This document shows, piece by piece, positions 1-7,840 of a stretch of DNA of 64,000 nt. The stretch is from JADJWR01 sp964509545 (lineage in GTDB: Bacteria > Pseudomonadota > Gammaproteobacteria > Burkholderiales > Burkholderiaceae_F), in contig CAZDXQ010000003.1 of the NCBI GenBank assembly GCA_964509545.1, positions 99,085-163,084 of the forward strand, given 5' to 3'. Below the pieces are notes generated by a model. It was not told the origin of the DNA, did not search any database, and saw only the letters and a list, made by a program, of their open reading frames with translations. Numbering within the stretch: position 1 is the stretch's first letter; each line of letters begins with the position of its first letter. The translations under genes were made by a program, and so were the position numbers.

Positions 1-990
1 GAAGTTCAGCTTGCGGAACTCATCGTTGTTCAGCAGCGCGTTGAACAGCGTGTTGACCGCCGGGAAGACGTGGAACGTGTGCTTGCCCAGTTCCTTAACG
101 AAGCCCGGAATGTCGCGCGGGTTCGGGATCAGCACGCACTGGCCGCCGATGCGCATCGACATCATCGCGCACACCGTCAGCGCGAAGATGTGATACAGCG
201 GCAGCGCGGTGATCGTCACCGGCGCCTCGCCCGGCTTCAGCTTCGACAGCGCCGGCTGGTACCAGGCCTCGCACTGGAGCATGTTGGCGATGATGTTCCG
301 GTGCAGCAGGGTGGCGCCCTTGCTCACGCCGGTGGTGCCGCCGGTGTACTGCAGGAAGGCGACGTCGTCGTGGCCGACCTTGACCGGCGACAGCCGCATT
401 TTCAGCCCGTCGGCGAGCACGTCGAGGAACTTGGCTGCGTTCGGAAGCTGGTAGGCCGGCACCATCTTCTTCACGTTGCGCACGACGAAGTTGACGATGA
501 TCCCCTTGGCGAATCCCAGCAGGTCGCCCATCGAGCAGACGACCACCATCTTCGTCGGCACCTTGTCCTGCACCTGCTGCAGCGTGGTGGCGAAGTTCTC
601 GAGGATGAAGATCGCATCCGCCCCGGAGTCCTTCAGCTGGTGCTCCAGTTCGCGCGGCGTGTACAACGGATTGACGTTGACCACCGTGCAGCCGGCGCGC
701 AGCACGCCGGCCATCACCACCGGGTACTGTAGGATGTTGGGCATCATGATCGCCACGCGCTTGCCCTTGCCCAGGCCCTTGGACTGCAGCCAGGCACCGA
801 TCGCGGCCGAGTTCTCGTCGAGCTGCCGGTACGTCATGCTGGCGCCCATGCAGCTGTAGGCGGGCAGGCTGCCGTGCTTCTTGAACGCCTCTTCGAGCAG
901 TTGCACCAGCGATTCGTACTGGTTCACGTCGATGTCGGCGGGAACGCCTTTCGGATAGTTCTTGAGCCAGAACCGGTCGACGGCTCCCAT
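1..990 (-). CDS. fadD: Long-chain-fatty-acid--CoA ligase, 3' part outside window
   Basis: Activates fatty acids to acyl-CoA through an acyl-adenylate, feeding beta-oxidation at the inner membrane. The 330 visible codons are the N-terminal ~60% of a protein usually ~560 residues long; the C-terminus lies beyond base 1. The AMP-binding P-loop YTGGTTGVSKGA is at about residues 215-226, and the N-terminus (WLKNYPKGVPADI) is typical of FadD. The ATG is preceded by GAGGAGACC at good spacing. The gene is transcribed leftward, away from the lipoprotein gene, with its own likely promoter at 1067-1094. The fold is certain; the chain-length specificity is inferred. Confidence 0.93.
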   Translation of the reverse strand, partial: MGAVDRFWLKNYPKGVPADIDVNQYESLVQLLEEAFKKHGSLPAYSCMGASMTYRQLDENSAAIGAWLQSKGLGKGKRVAIMMPNILQYPVVMAGVLRAGCTVVNVNPLYTPRELEHQLKDSGADAIFILENFATTLQQVQDKVPTKMVVVCSMGDLLGFAKGIIVNFVVRNVKKMVPAYQLPNAAKFLDVLADGLKMRLSPVKVGHDDVAFLQYTGGTTGVSKGATLLHRNIIANMLQCEAWYQPALSKLKPGEAPVTITALPLYHIFALTVCAMMSMRIGGQCVLIPNPRDIPGFVKELGKHTFHVFPAVNTLFNALLNNDEFRKLNF

Positions 991-1066
991 TGCGGTCTCC
1001 TCTTTGATCGGGCGCTGCCGCGCCTCATGAACTGGAATCATCCGCGCCTGGCGCGAAACGCGAGCG

Positions 1067-1094
1067 ATGATAGCGGCAGCCTTGCTTGGGTCGA
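1067..1094 (-). promoter_or_regulatory. Candidate sigma-70 promoter of fadD
   Basis: On the minus strand TCGACC (1094-1089), 16 bases, then TATCAT (1072-1067). The -10 matches the consensus at 5 of 6 bases and the -35 at 4 of 6. It lies about 75 bases upstream of the fadD ATG in a 206-bp spacer. Confidence 0.4.
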
Positions 1095-1196
1095 TGCGCT
1101 GGGTCATAGGCGCTCGCCTCCAATCACCGCACCTCGGGTTTATCCCAGCCTGCCGCGCGTGCGCTGCGATGCAGCAGCTCTGCCGATCGCGCGGCG

Positions 1197-2273
1197 CTAC
1201 GGCCGCTGCGCCAGTTGCGGCGCCAGCCGGCGCAGCGCCGCGATCCGGGCCGGCTTGTCGAGCGCGCCGAGGCGGCGGACCTGTGCATAGAACGCCGGCA
1301 GGTCGCCGCCGAGCTCGGCAAGCATCGCCTCGAACGCCGGCACCCAGTCGTTGTAGGCGCCGACCGCAGCCAGGTGCGCGCCGTTCAGTTGCTGACTGAA
1401 GAAGCGGTCATAGCCGGCGAAACCGTTCCAGCGTTCATCGCGCAGCTGCCGATACTGCTGCTGCAGTTCGGACAGGATGGTCTGCTTCGCTGCCCGCTTC
1501 GCCTGGTCCGGCTCCGCGGAGGCATAGACGTCGGCAAGGCGGCGCCGATGCGCCAGAAGCAAGGCCAGGAACTCTTCGCGCCGCTGCGCGAACGCGGCAT
1601 ACGCGGCGCGCTGGCTGTCGTCGCCGTGCGCCGACAGCCAGCGGCGCACGCCCTCGCGCTCCACGGCGGTGGCGAAACTCTCGTTGAAGGGGGTGTCGTC
1701 CCTGGCATAGACGACCTGATGCGCGAGTTCGTGGAAGACGAGCCGCGCCAGTTCGGCGTCCGGCGCGAAGATGAACGTGTTCAGCAGCGGGTCGCTGAAC
1801 CAGCCGAGCGTCGAGTACGCCGGTACCGGTGCCACGTTGACGTCGTAGCCGGCGGCGCGCAGTGCGGCGGCCATCGCGTCGGCGTCGCTGCGATCGAAGT
1901 AGCCGCGATAGCCGGCGCAGCCGAGCACCGGGTAGCACCAGGTCTTCAGTTCCAGCGACAGTTCCGGCGCGGCAAAGACATTCCACACAGCTGCCGGGCG
2001 CTTCAGGTCGGCGTACTCGGTGTAGCTGCGGTTATCCGGCAGGGCGAGCGCGGCGGCGGCAAAGCGGCGGATCTCCTTCGCCCGCAGCAGCCGCTCGCGC
2101 AAGGTCTGCGGCGTGGCGGGGTCGCCGACCCACTCGGCGATCGGCCGCGCCGCTGCCAGCAGCGCAAAATGGCCCTGCACGACCTGGCCGTAGTAGCCGA
2201 CAGTCGCGCAACCGGCGAGCAGACTCGCCAGCCCGAGCAGAAGCAGGCGCGGCAGCGCCGGGACGCGGTACAT
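1197..2273 (-). CDS. Predicted lipoprotein zinc aminopeptidase (PF10023 family)
   Basis: Putative metallopeptidase anchored to a membrane as a lipoprotein. It has a signal peptide with lipobox LLAGC (lipidated Cys about residue 22) and a zinc motif HELAH at about 181-185 followed by QVVY; the downstream NESFAT segment supplies the expected third-ligand Glu region. Length 358 aa matches the PF10023 putative aminopeptidase family, whose substrate is not established. It lies 39 bp downstream of the PaaK-like ligase on the same strand, so the two may be co-transcribed. Its stop is about 200 bp from the fadD start. Confidence 0.8.
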   Translation of the reverse strand: MYRVPALPRLLLLGLASLLAGCATVGYYGQVVQGHFALLAAARPIAEWVGDPATPQTLRERLLRAKEIRRFAAAALALPDNRSYTEYADLKRPAAVWNVFAAPELSLELKTWCYPVLGCAGYRGYFDRSDADAMAAALRAAGYDVNVAPVPAYSTLGWFSDPLLNTFIFAPDAELARLVFHELAHQVVYARDDTPFNESFATAVEREGVRRWLSAHGDDSQRAAYAAFAQRREEFLALLLAHRRRLADVYASAEPDQAKRAAKQTILSELQQQYRQLRDERWNGFAGYDRFFSQQLNGAHLAAVGAYNDWVPAFEAMLAELGGDLPAFYAQVRRLGALDKPARIAALRRLAPQLAQRP

Positions 2274-2312
2274 AGGTGCGGCGATTGTGCCGCAGCCGCG
2301 GCGGCAGCGCCT

Positions 2313-3788
2313 TCACTGAACGGCGGCCGCTGTCAGCGCATTGACCACGCGGCGAAGCTTTCCGCTGGCAGGATCGCGGCGCGGTGCAGCGGTGTCGAGC
2401 TCGACGCGCACATCGGCGAGATCTAGCCGACGCAGGTAGGCGCGCAACGCCGTGCAGGCCGCATCGCCGCGCGCCCGTTCCGTACCGCCCAGGCGCAGCG
2501 CCAGCCGCCTGGGGCCGGTCTGCAGCAACTGGAAATCGTTGACCAGCGCGTCGTCCTCGAGCACGGTGGCCAGCGCCAGCGGCATCAGCTTGACCGAAGC
2601 GTGCTGGCCGCAGGCGATGGCGAGCACGTCGTCGCAACGGCCCTGCACCTCGATCGCCGGCATGGCCGAGCCGCAGGGACATGGCTGCGGCAGCACCGTG
2701 ATCGAATCGCCGATGTCGTAGCGGATCAACGGCTGGACGCGGTTGGCAAGGTTGGTCAGCAAGGTGGTGCGCGAAGGCACGCCGGGCGGAACCGGCCGCC
2801 CGCGCGCGTCGACCCCTTCGAGCAGCACCCAATCGCTGTTGACATGCATGCGGTCGTAGCGGCAGGGCCAGGCGATCGACAGGAACTCGGAGGCGCCATA
2901 GGCCTCGCGCACCCGGCAACGGAACACCTGCGCCAGCAGTGACCGCGTTGCCGGACTCAGGCACTCGCCGCCGCACCACAGTTCATCGAGCGACAGTCGC
3001 AGCCGTCCGGCCCGCTGTTCGTCGGCCAGCAGTTCGGCCACCGTCGGGTAGGCCGCGAGCAGCGTCGGCCGGTAGCGGTTCAGCGCCTCGACCAGCTGCG
3101 GCAGCGGCTGCAGCACGGAGAAGGCCCGCACATAGGGCGCCAGCAGCGGGAAATTGCGCCGCAGCCGCTCGACGGTCGCAATGCCGGCGAAGTGCCCCTC
3201 GACTGCCGCCACCATCGCATAGCGTTCGGCGGCCATGAACGGCGCGGCGCTCAGCGGATGGCCGCCGAGGCCGCGGAAGCGCAGCAGTTCGAGCGCGTCG
3301 TAGACAGCCAGCGCATCGCCGTCGTGCACGAAGATTCCCGGCACCCCGGTCGAGCCGGAACTGGTCCAGACGGCGTAGTGACCGGCGAGCGGCGCGCCGA
3401 TCTGCGACGGGTCGGCGAGGAAGGCGTCGATCGCAGCCCGGTTCGGGCTGCCGTCGGCCAGCGACGCGGACAGGTTGGCCATGATCTGCGACTTGCGCAG
3501 CACCGGCAGATCGGCAAGCTGCAGTTGCGCGGGCGGCGGCAGGGCGCGATGCAGGCGCCGGTACAACGGCACCTGGGTACGCGCAAAACGGAGCAACGCC
3601 GTCAGCCGCTGCCGGGCGCGCTTGGCCATCGCTTCCGGATCGAGCCACATCGCCGACCAGACGTCGGCCGCGGCCCGGGCGCATCGGCCGGCGTCGAAGA
3701 AAGGCGGCGCGGTCAGCCGGATGCGCAGATCCGCGGCATCAGCCGCGACACGGCCCTGGCGCTGCGCTGCACTTGCCGTCCGACTCAT
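2313..3788 (-). CDS. PaaK-like AMP-forming ligase (COG1541)
   Basis: Adenylate-forming enzyme of the phenylacetate-CoA ligase / coenzyme F390 synthetase-like family, 491 aa. The adenylate-binding loop SSGSTGVPG is at about residues 143-151; YGASE and YDIGD motifs further on are typical of the family. A cysteine pair (QPCPCGS) sits near the domain junction. The substrate cannot be told: there is no phenylacetate catabolic cluster around it, so calling it PaaK would be too strong. The ATG is preceded by AGGAG. It leads a possible two-gene unit with the lipoprotein peptidase and is divergent from the DUF883 gene across a 264-bp spacer holding an FNR/CRP-like box. Confidence 0.75.
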   Translation of the reverse strand: MSRTASAAQRQGRVAADAADLRIRLTAPPFFDAGRCARAAADVWSAMWLDPEAMAKRARQRLTALLRFARTQVPLYRRLHRALPPPAQLQLADLPVLRKSQIMANLSASLADGSPNRAAIDAFLADPSQIGAPLAGHYAVWTSSGSTGVPGIFVHDGDALAVYDALELLRFRGLGGHPLSAAPFMAAERYAMVAAVEGHFAGIATVERLRRNFPLLAPYVRAFSVLQPLPQLVEALNRYRPTLLAAYPTVAELLADEQRAGRLRLSLDELWCGGECLSPATRSLLAQVFRCRVREAYGASEFLSIAWPCRYDRMHVNSDWVLLEGVDARGRPVPPGVPSRTTLLTNLANRVQPLIRYDIGDSITVLPQPCPCGSAMPAIEVQGRCDDVLAIACGQHASVKLMPLALATVLEDDALVNDFQLLQTGPRRLALRLGGTERARGDAACTALRAYLRRLDLADVRVELDTAAPRRDPASGKLRRVVNALTAAAVQ

Positions 3789-3983
3789 GCCTCGCTCTCC
3801 TGCCCTTTTCGTCCCGTCAGGGCGCGCCGCGGCGCGCGGACCGTCGCTGCGGCGTCTGTTTGCGGCACGCTTCCTGTTACCGCGTCCGGCGTCGAGCGCG
3901 TTTGATCTGCACCAACGCCCGTGAGTTCAGGCCATCGCCATCCCGCATGCACGCCGCCGCGATGGCCGCGGGCGCCGGTGGCG

Positions 3984-4024
3984 CTGACCCCGGTCAACAG
4001 CAACGAACATGTTGCTCCTACATT
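3984..4024 (+). promoter_or_regulatory. FNR/CRP-like box with -10 element upstream of the DUF883 gene
   Basis: Inverted repeat CTGACC-CC-GGTCAA at 3984-3997, close to FNR/Dnr boxes (TTGAT-N4-ATCAA). It is followed after 21 bases by TACATT (4019-4024), the spacing of a class II FNR promoter centred near -41.5. The predicted start near 4031 gives a ~22-base leader to the ATG at 4053. A second inverted repeat AGCAAC-N6-GTTGCT (3999-4016) lies between box and -10. The same CTGACC-N2-GGTCAA pattern recurs at 22151. Confidence 0.5.
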
Positions 4025-4052
4025 GCTCATTGGGCCATAGCGGAGGTAAACG

Positions 4053-4355
4053 ATGAACGACATCACGCGCGAACAACTGGCCGGAGACGTCCGCCAGGTC
4101 CTCGACGATGTGCAGGGCCTGCTGTCGCAGGCCGCTCAGGCGAGCGGGCAGCAGGCACAGGAACTGCGCAGCCGCGCCGGCGAGCAGCTGCAGCGGGCGC
4201 AGGCAAGGATGGGAGAACTGCAGCACAAGCTCGCCGACCGCTCGCGCGCCGCGGTGCACGCCACCGACGACTGGGTGCACATGCACCCGTGGGGTGCGGT
4301 CGGGCTGGGCGCCGGCTTCGGTTTCCTGATCGGGCTGCTGGTCGCCCGCCGCTAA
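4053..4355 (+). CDS. DUF883 (ElaB/YqjD-type) membrane-anchored protein
   Basis: A 100-aa protein with a long amphipathic, Gln/Ala-rich coiled-coil N-terminal part (about 1-75) and a single C-terminal membrane helix with the family signature HPWGAVGLGAGFGFLIGLL ending in a basic tail (ARR). In E. coli, YqjD and ElaB bind ribosomes and sit in the inner membrane in stationary phase; that role is known for relatives only. A GGAGGT ribosome site precedes the ATG. It stands alone between an FNR/CRP-like promoter and a palindrome, suggesting stress or oxygen-linked control. Confidence 0.88.
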   Translation: MNDITREQLAGDVRQVLDDVQGLLSQAAQASGQQAQELRSRAGEQLQRAQARMGELQHKLADRSRAAVHATDDWVHMHPWGAVGLGAGFGFLIGLLVARR

Positions 4356-4357
4356 GC

Positions 4358-4399
4358 GCTTGTCCGCGAATAATTCGTACGAAGTACTTGCGGACAAGC
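4358..4399. repeat. 42-bp near-perfect palindrome between convergent genes
   Basis: Arms GCTTGTCCGC (4358-4367) and GCGGACAAGC (4390-4399) are perfect. The 22 bases between are also nearly self-complementary, centred on TTCGTACGAA (4374-4383), with only three imperfect pairs over the whole element (one G-T). The centre is AT-rich against a GC-rich background. It starts 3 bases after the DUF883 stop and ends 22 bases from the oppositely oriented oxidoreductase stop. It may be a bidirectional terminator (no T-tract), a dispersed intergenic repeat or a dimer-binding site. Confidence 0.7.
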
Positions 4400-4421
4400 T
4401 GCAGGCCGGCTGGCCCGCCGA

Positions 4422-6500
4422 TCAGCGCCGCGCGACCTCGACCCGGCAGTCGTAGAAGGTCGGCGCGCGGCCAATGTCGGTCAGCCGGCCGCTGGTGACT
4501 TCATTGGCATTGCGGCCGTCGGCGGCGAGCTTCTTCCACCAGATCGACAGCGCGACCACGACGCCGGCACGGGCGCGGTCGGTCACGCGCGCGGCGAGCT
4601 CGAACTCGCCGCGGCCATTGAAGACGCGGACGCGGTCGCCGTCGCGGATGTCCCGCGCCGAGGCGTCCGCCGGATGGATCTGCAGCGTCGGCTCGCCTTC
4701 GACATCGCGCAGGCTCTTCACGTTGACGAAGGTCGAGTTCAGGAAGTTGCGCGCCGGCGGCGAGATGATCGCCAGCGGATAGCGCGCGGCGAGCGCGCTC
4801 GCCGAGCCCTCGTGCGGCGGCACGTAGTTGGGCACTGGATCCAGCCCGAGCTCGGCGAGCCTTTGCGAATGGAACTCGCAGCGGCCGCTCGGCGTAGCGA
4901 AGCCGCCCTGCGCGAATGGCGTGTAAGGCAGCGGCACGTCGAGTCGCTGCCAGCCGCTTTGCTTGAGGCGGCCCCAGTCGAACGTCGACGTTGCGCCGCT
5001 GCGCGGGAACGCCTGCGCCGCCAGTTCCTCGTCCGTCTCGCTGAAACAGGGCTCCGTGAACCCCATCCGCGCGGCGAGGCGGCGGAAGATCTCGGCATTG
5101 GGCAGCGCCTCGCCGAGCGGCGCGATGGCGGGGTTGTTGGCCAGCACGTACAGATGCCCATAGGACTTGTGCACGTCGACGTGCTCGAGCTGCGTGGTCG
5201 CCGGCAACACGTAGTCGGCGTAATCGGCGGTGTCGGTCTGGAAGTGTTCGAGCACGACGGTGAAGAGACTCTCTCGTGCGAAGCCGGCAACCACCGCGCG
5301 CGAGTCCGGCGCCACCGCCACCGGGTTGCTGTCGTAGACGATCAGCGCCTCGATCGGCGGCGAGGCCGCGGCGAGGTCGGCGCCGATCGTGCTCATGTTG
5401 ATTGTGCGCGGCCGGCGCCCGGCGAGCAGGTCCGGCCGGTACAGCCTCGCCCCATCGACCTCGGCCACGCCGCTGCACGACAGCAGCACACCGCCGGCCG
5501 ATTCGCGCCAGTGACCGGCCAGTGCCGGCAGGCAGGCCACCGCGCGCACCGCGTTACCGCCACCGGCAGCGCGCTGCATGCCGTAGTTCAGCCGGATCGC
5601 CGCCGGCCGGATGTGCCAGTAGTCGTGCGCCAGCTGCTCGACCTCCTGCGCATCGATGCCGCAGATCTGCGCCACCCGCGACGGCGGAAATGCCTGGGCG
5701 CGATCGGCCAGCGCATCGAAGCCGAGCGTGTAGCGGTCGATGTAGTCGCGGTCGAGCCAGCCCTCGCGGATCAGCACGTGAATGATGCCCAGCGCCAGCG
5801 CCGCGTCGGTGCCCGGCAGCAGCGCGATGTGCTGGTGGCATTTCTCTGCCGTGTCGGAGCGGTACGGGTCGATGGCAACCAGCTTCGCGCCGCTGCGCTT
5901 GGCTTGCTGCACGAAACTCCACAGATGCAGGTTCGAGGCGATTGCGTTGGTGCCCCAGAGGATGACCAGCCGGCTGTCGGCGAAGGCCTCCATCGCCGGG
6001 CCGGTGCGCGTGCCCAGCGTGTAGGTCAGCGCCTCGCCGCCGGCGGTGGCGCAGATCGTGCGGTCGAGGACACTGGCGCCGAGCTTGTGAAAGAAGCGGC
6101 TGGCCATCGCCTCGCCCTGCACCAGCCCCATCGTGCCGGCATACGAATACGGCACGATGCGCTGCGGATCGACGGCGGCAATCTTCTTCAGCCGGGCCGC
6201 GATGTCGTCGAGCGCCTCGGCCCACGACACGCGGACGAACTTCCCGTCGCCCTTTCGCCCCACCCGCTTCAGCGGATGCAGGATCCGCTCGGGATGGTAG
6301 GTGCGCTCCAGGTACCGGCTGACCTTGGTGCACAGGGCGCCGCGCGTGGTCGGGTGTTCCGGGTCACCGGCGATTCTCACCGCCACGCTCCGGCCGCCCT
6401 CGTCGCGAACCGTCACCCGCATCGCGCAGGTGTCGGGGCAGTCGTGCGGGCAGGCGGCGCGCACGATGCGCTCCGCCGCTGCGCCGGAAGGCGATTGCAT
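4422..6500 (-). CDS. Molybdopterin oxidoreductase, DMSO-reductase family
   Basis: A 692-aa molybdenum enzyme with an N-terminal 4Fe-4S domain (Cys at about 17, 21, 25 and 57, pattern CPHDCPDTC...LC) and bis-MGD binding domains. The TICATAGGEAL stretch aligns with the region carrying the Mo ligand in formate dehydrogenases, so a Cys ligand is possible. The C-terminal dinucleotide-binding domain (PADASARDIRDGDRVRVFNG) is intact. There is no twin-arginine signal, so it is probably cytoplasmic. The ATG at 6500 was chosen because the frame upstream runs inside argE; the genes are 11 bp apart. The substrate is unknown and no electron-transfer subunit is adjacent. Confidence 0.85.
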   Translation of the reverse strand: MQSPSGAAAERIVRAACPHDCPDTCAMRVTVRDEGGRSVAVRIAGDPEHPTTRGALCTKVSRYLERTYHPERILHPLKRVGRKGDGKFVRVSWAEALDDIAARLKKIAAVDPQRIVPYSYAGTMGLVQGEAMASRFFHKLGASVLDRTICATAGGEALTYTLGTRTGPAMEAFADSRLVILWGTNAIASNLHLWSFVQQAKRSGAKLVAIDPYRSDTAEKCHQHIALLPGTDAALALGIIHVLIREGWLDRDYIDRYTLGFDALADRAQAFPPSRVAQICGIDAQEVEQLAHDYWHIRPAAIRLNYGMQRAAGGGNAVRAVACLPALAGHWRESAGGVLLSCSGVAEVDGARLYRPDLLAGRRPRTINMSTIGADLAAASPPIEALIVYDSNPVAVAPDSRAVVAGFARESLFTVVLEHFQTDTADYADYVLPATTQLEHVDVHKSYGHLYVLANNPAIAPLGEALPNAEIFRRLAARMGFTEPCFSETDEELAAQAFPRSGATSTFDWGRLKQSGWQRLDVPLPYTPFAQGGFATPSGRCEFHSQRLAELGLDPVPNYVPPHEGSASALAARYPLAIISPPARNFLNSTFVNVKSLRDVEGEPTLQIHPADASARDIRDGDRVRVFNGRGEFELAARVTDRARAGVVVALSIWWKKLAADGRNANEVTSGRLTDIGRAPTFYDCRVEVARR

Positions 6501-6511
6501 GGCGCGCGGTC

Positions 6512-7720
6512 TCAGGCCGCCGGCGGCACGGCGTCGACCAGCCGGGCGAAGAACGCCTCGCAGGCGGCGACCTGCTCGTAGCTGATGTACTCGTCCGGCT
6601 TGTGTGCCTGCGCGATCGAGCCCGGGCCGAGCACCACGGTGGGGATGCCGATGCTGGCGAACACGCTGGCCTCGGTGGCGAAGCTCACCGCGCCGGTGCC
6701 CAGATGCTGCGTTCGCGCCAGCGCCTGCGCCCACTTCACCACCGGCGCGTCCGGGGCGATGCCGAAGGCGGGCAGGTCCATCCCCATCTCGAAGCGGATG
6801 TCCGCCTCCGGCGCCACGGCACGCATCTCCGGCAGCAGTGCCTGCGCGTACTCGAGGATCGGCTGCGTCATCGCGTCATGCGCGGTGGCGGGAATGTTGC
6901 GCATCTCGAAGAAGAACTCGCAGTCGCGCGGCACGACGTTGGTGGCGATGCCGCCGTGGATCACGCCGGTCGACAGCGTCGAGTGCGGCACTTCGAAGCG
7001 GTCGTCCTTCGGCTCCTCGCGCGCCATCTTGGCCGCCAGGGCGCGGATGAAGCCGATGATGCTGGCCGCGTAGTCGATCGCGTTCACCGCAGTGGGCGTC
7101 AGCGACGAGTGCGCTTCGCGGCCGCGCACGCGGCAGCAGAAGTCGCGCTTGCCCTTGTGGGCGACGATCGCCCGCATGTCGGTGGGCTCGCCGATCACGC
7201 ATCCGGCCGGGCGGATGCCGCGCTCGGCCAGATCCGCGACCAGGCCGCGCACGCCGAGGAAGGTGGTCTCCTCGTCGAAAGTCAGCGCCAGGTGCACCGG
7301 CAGCCGCGACTGCGCCGCCAGGAAGCGCGGCGCCCAGGCCAGCGCGATGGCGATGAAGCCCTTCATGTCGGCGCTGCCCCGGCCGTGGATGCGGCCCTCG
7401 CGATGCGTCGCCGTGAACGGATCGCTGGCCCAGTCCTGGCCGTCGACCGGAACGACGTCGGTGTGACCCGACAGCACGATGCCGCGCGTCCTTGCCGCCG
7501 CCGCGTCGTCGGCGAGCGTGCAGAACAGGTTGGCCTTCTTCCGGCTGCTGTCGTAGACGAGGTGCGGCTTGCAGCCGAGCGCGGCGAGGTGATCGCGCGC
7601 GAACTCGATCAGGCCGAGGTTCGAGTCGCGGCTGACCGTCGGCATGCCGATCAGCCGGTCGATCATCCGCAGCGCTTCCGCGGAAGGCTGGGCCATCGGC
7701 ACGTCCTGGGGCTTGTTCAT
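6512..7720 (-). CDS. argE: Acetylornithine deacetylase (M20 family)
   Basis: Removes the acetyl group from N-acetylornithine in arginine synthesis. It carries the M20 zinc-peptidase motifs: SGHTDVVP (first metal ligand and catalytic Asp), GSADMKGF (bridging Asp), FDEETTFLG (general-base Glu) and EPTDM, and has the typical length of 402 aa. The ATG at 7720 follows TAGGTGG at good spacing; an in-frame GTG three codons upstream is the alternative. The gene runs 11 bp ahead of the molybdopterin oxidoreductase, an arrangement with no obvious metabolic logic. A related M20 desuccinylase activity cannot be excluded from sequence. Confidence 0.88.
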   Translation of the reverse strand: MNKPQDVPMAQPSAEALRMIDRLIGMPTVSRDSNLGLIEFARDHLAALGCKPHLVYDSSRKKANLFCTLADDAAAARTRGIVLSGHTDVVPVDGQDWASDPFTATHREGRIHGRGSADMKGFIAIALAWAPRFLAAQSRLPVHLALTFDEETTFLGVRGLVADLAERGIRPAGCVIGEPTDMRAIVAHKGKRDFCCRVRGREAHSSLTPTAVNAIDYAASIIGFIRALAAKMAREEPKDDRFEVPHSTLSTGVIHGGIATNVVPRDCEFFFEMRNIPATAHDAMTQPILEYAQALLPEMRAVAPEADIRFEMGMDLPAFGIAPDAPVVKWAQALARTQHLGTGAVSFATEASVFASIGIPTVVLGPGSIAQAHKPDEYISYEQVAACEAFFARLVDAVPPAA

Positions 7721-7840
7721 GCGGACCACCTACATGAGGGCAGTCCGGCCATTCTACGAAGTCGCGCCGCCGGCCAGCACATGGGTGCCGGCGCGCGGTC
7801 CGCGCCGACGCCGCCGCCGACCCGCGGCGACAGCGATCCG

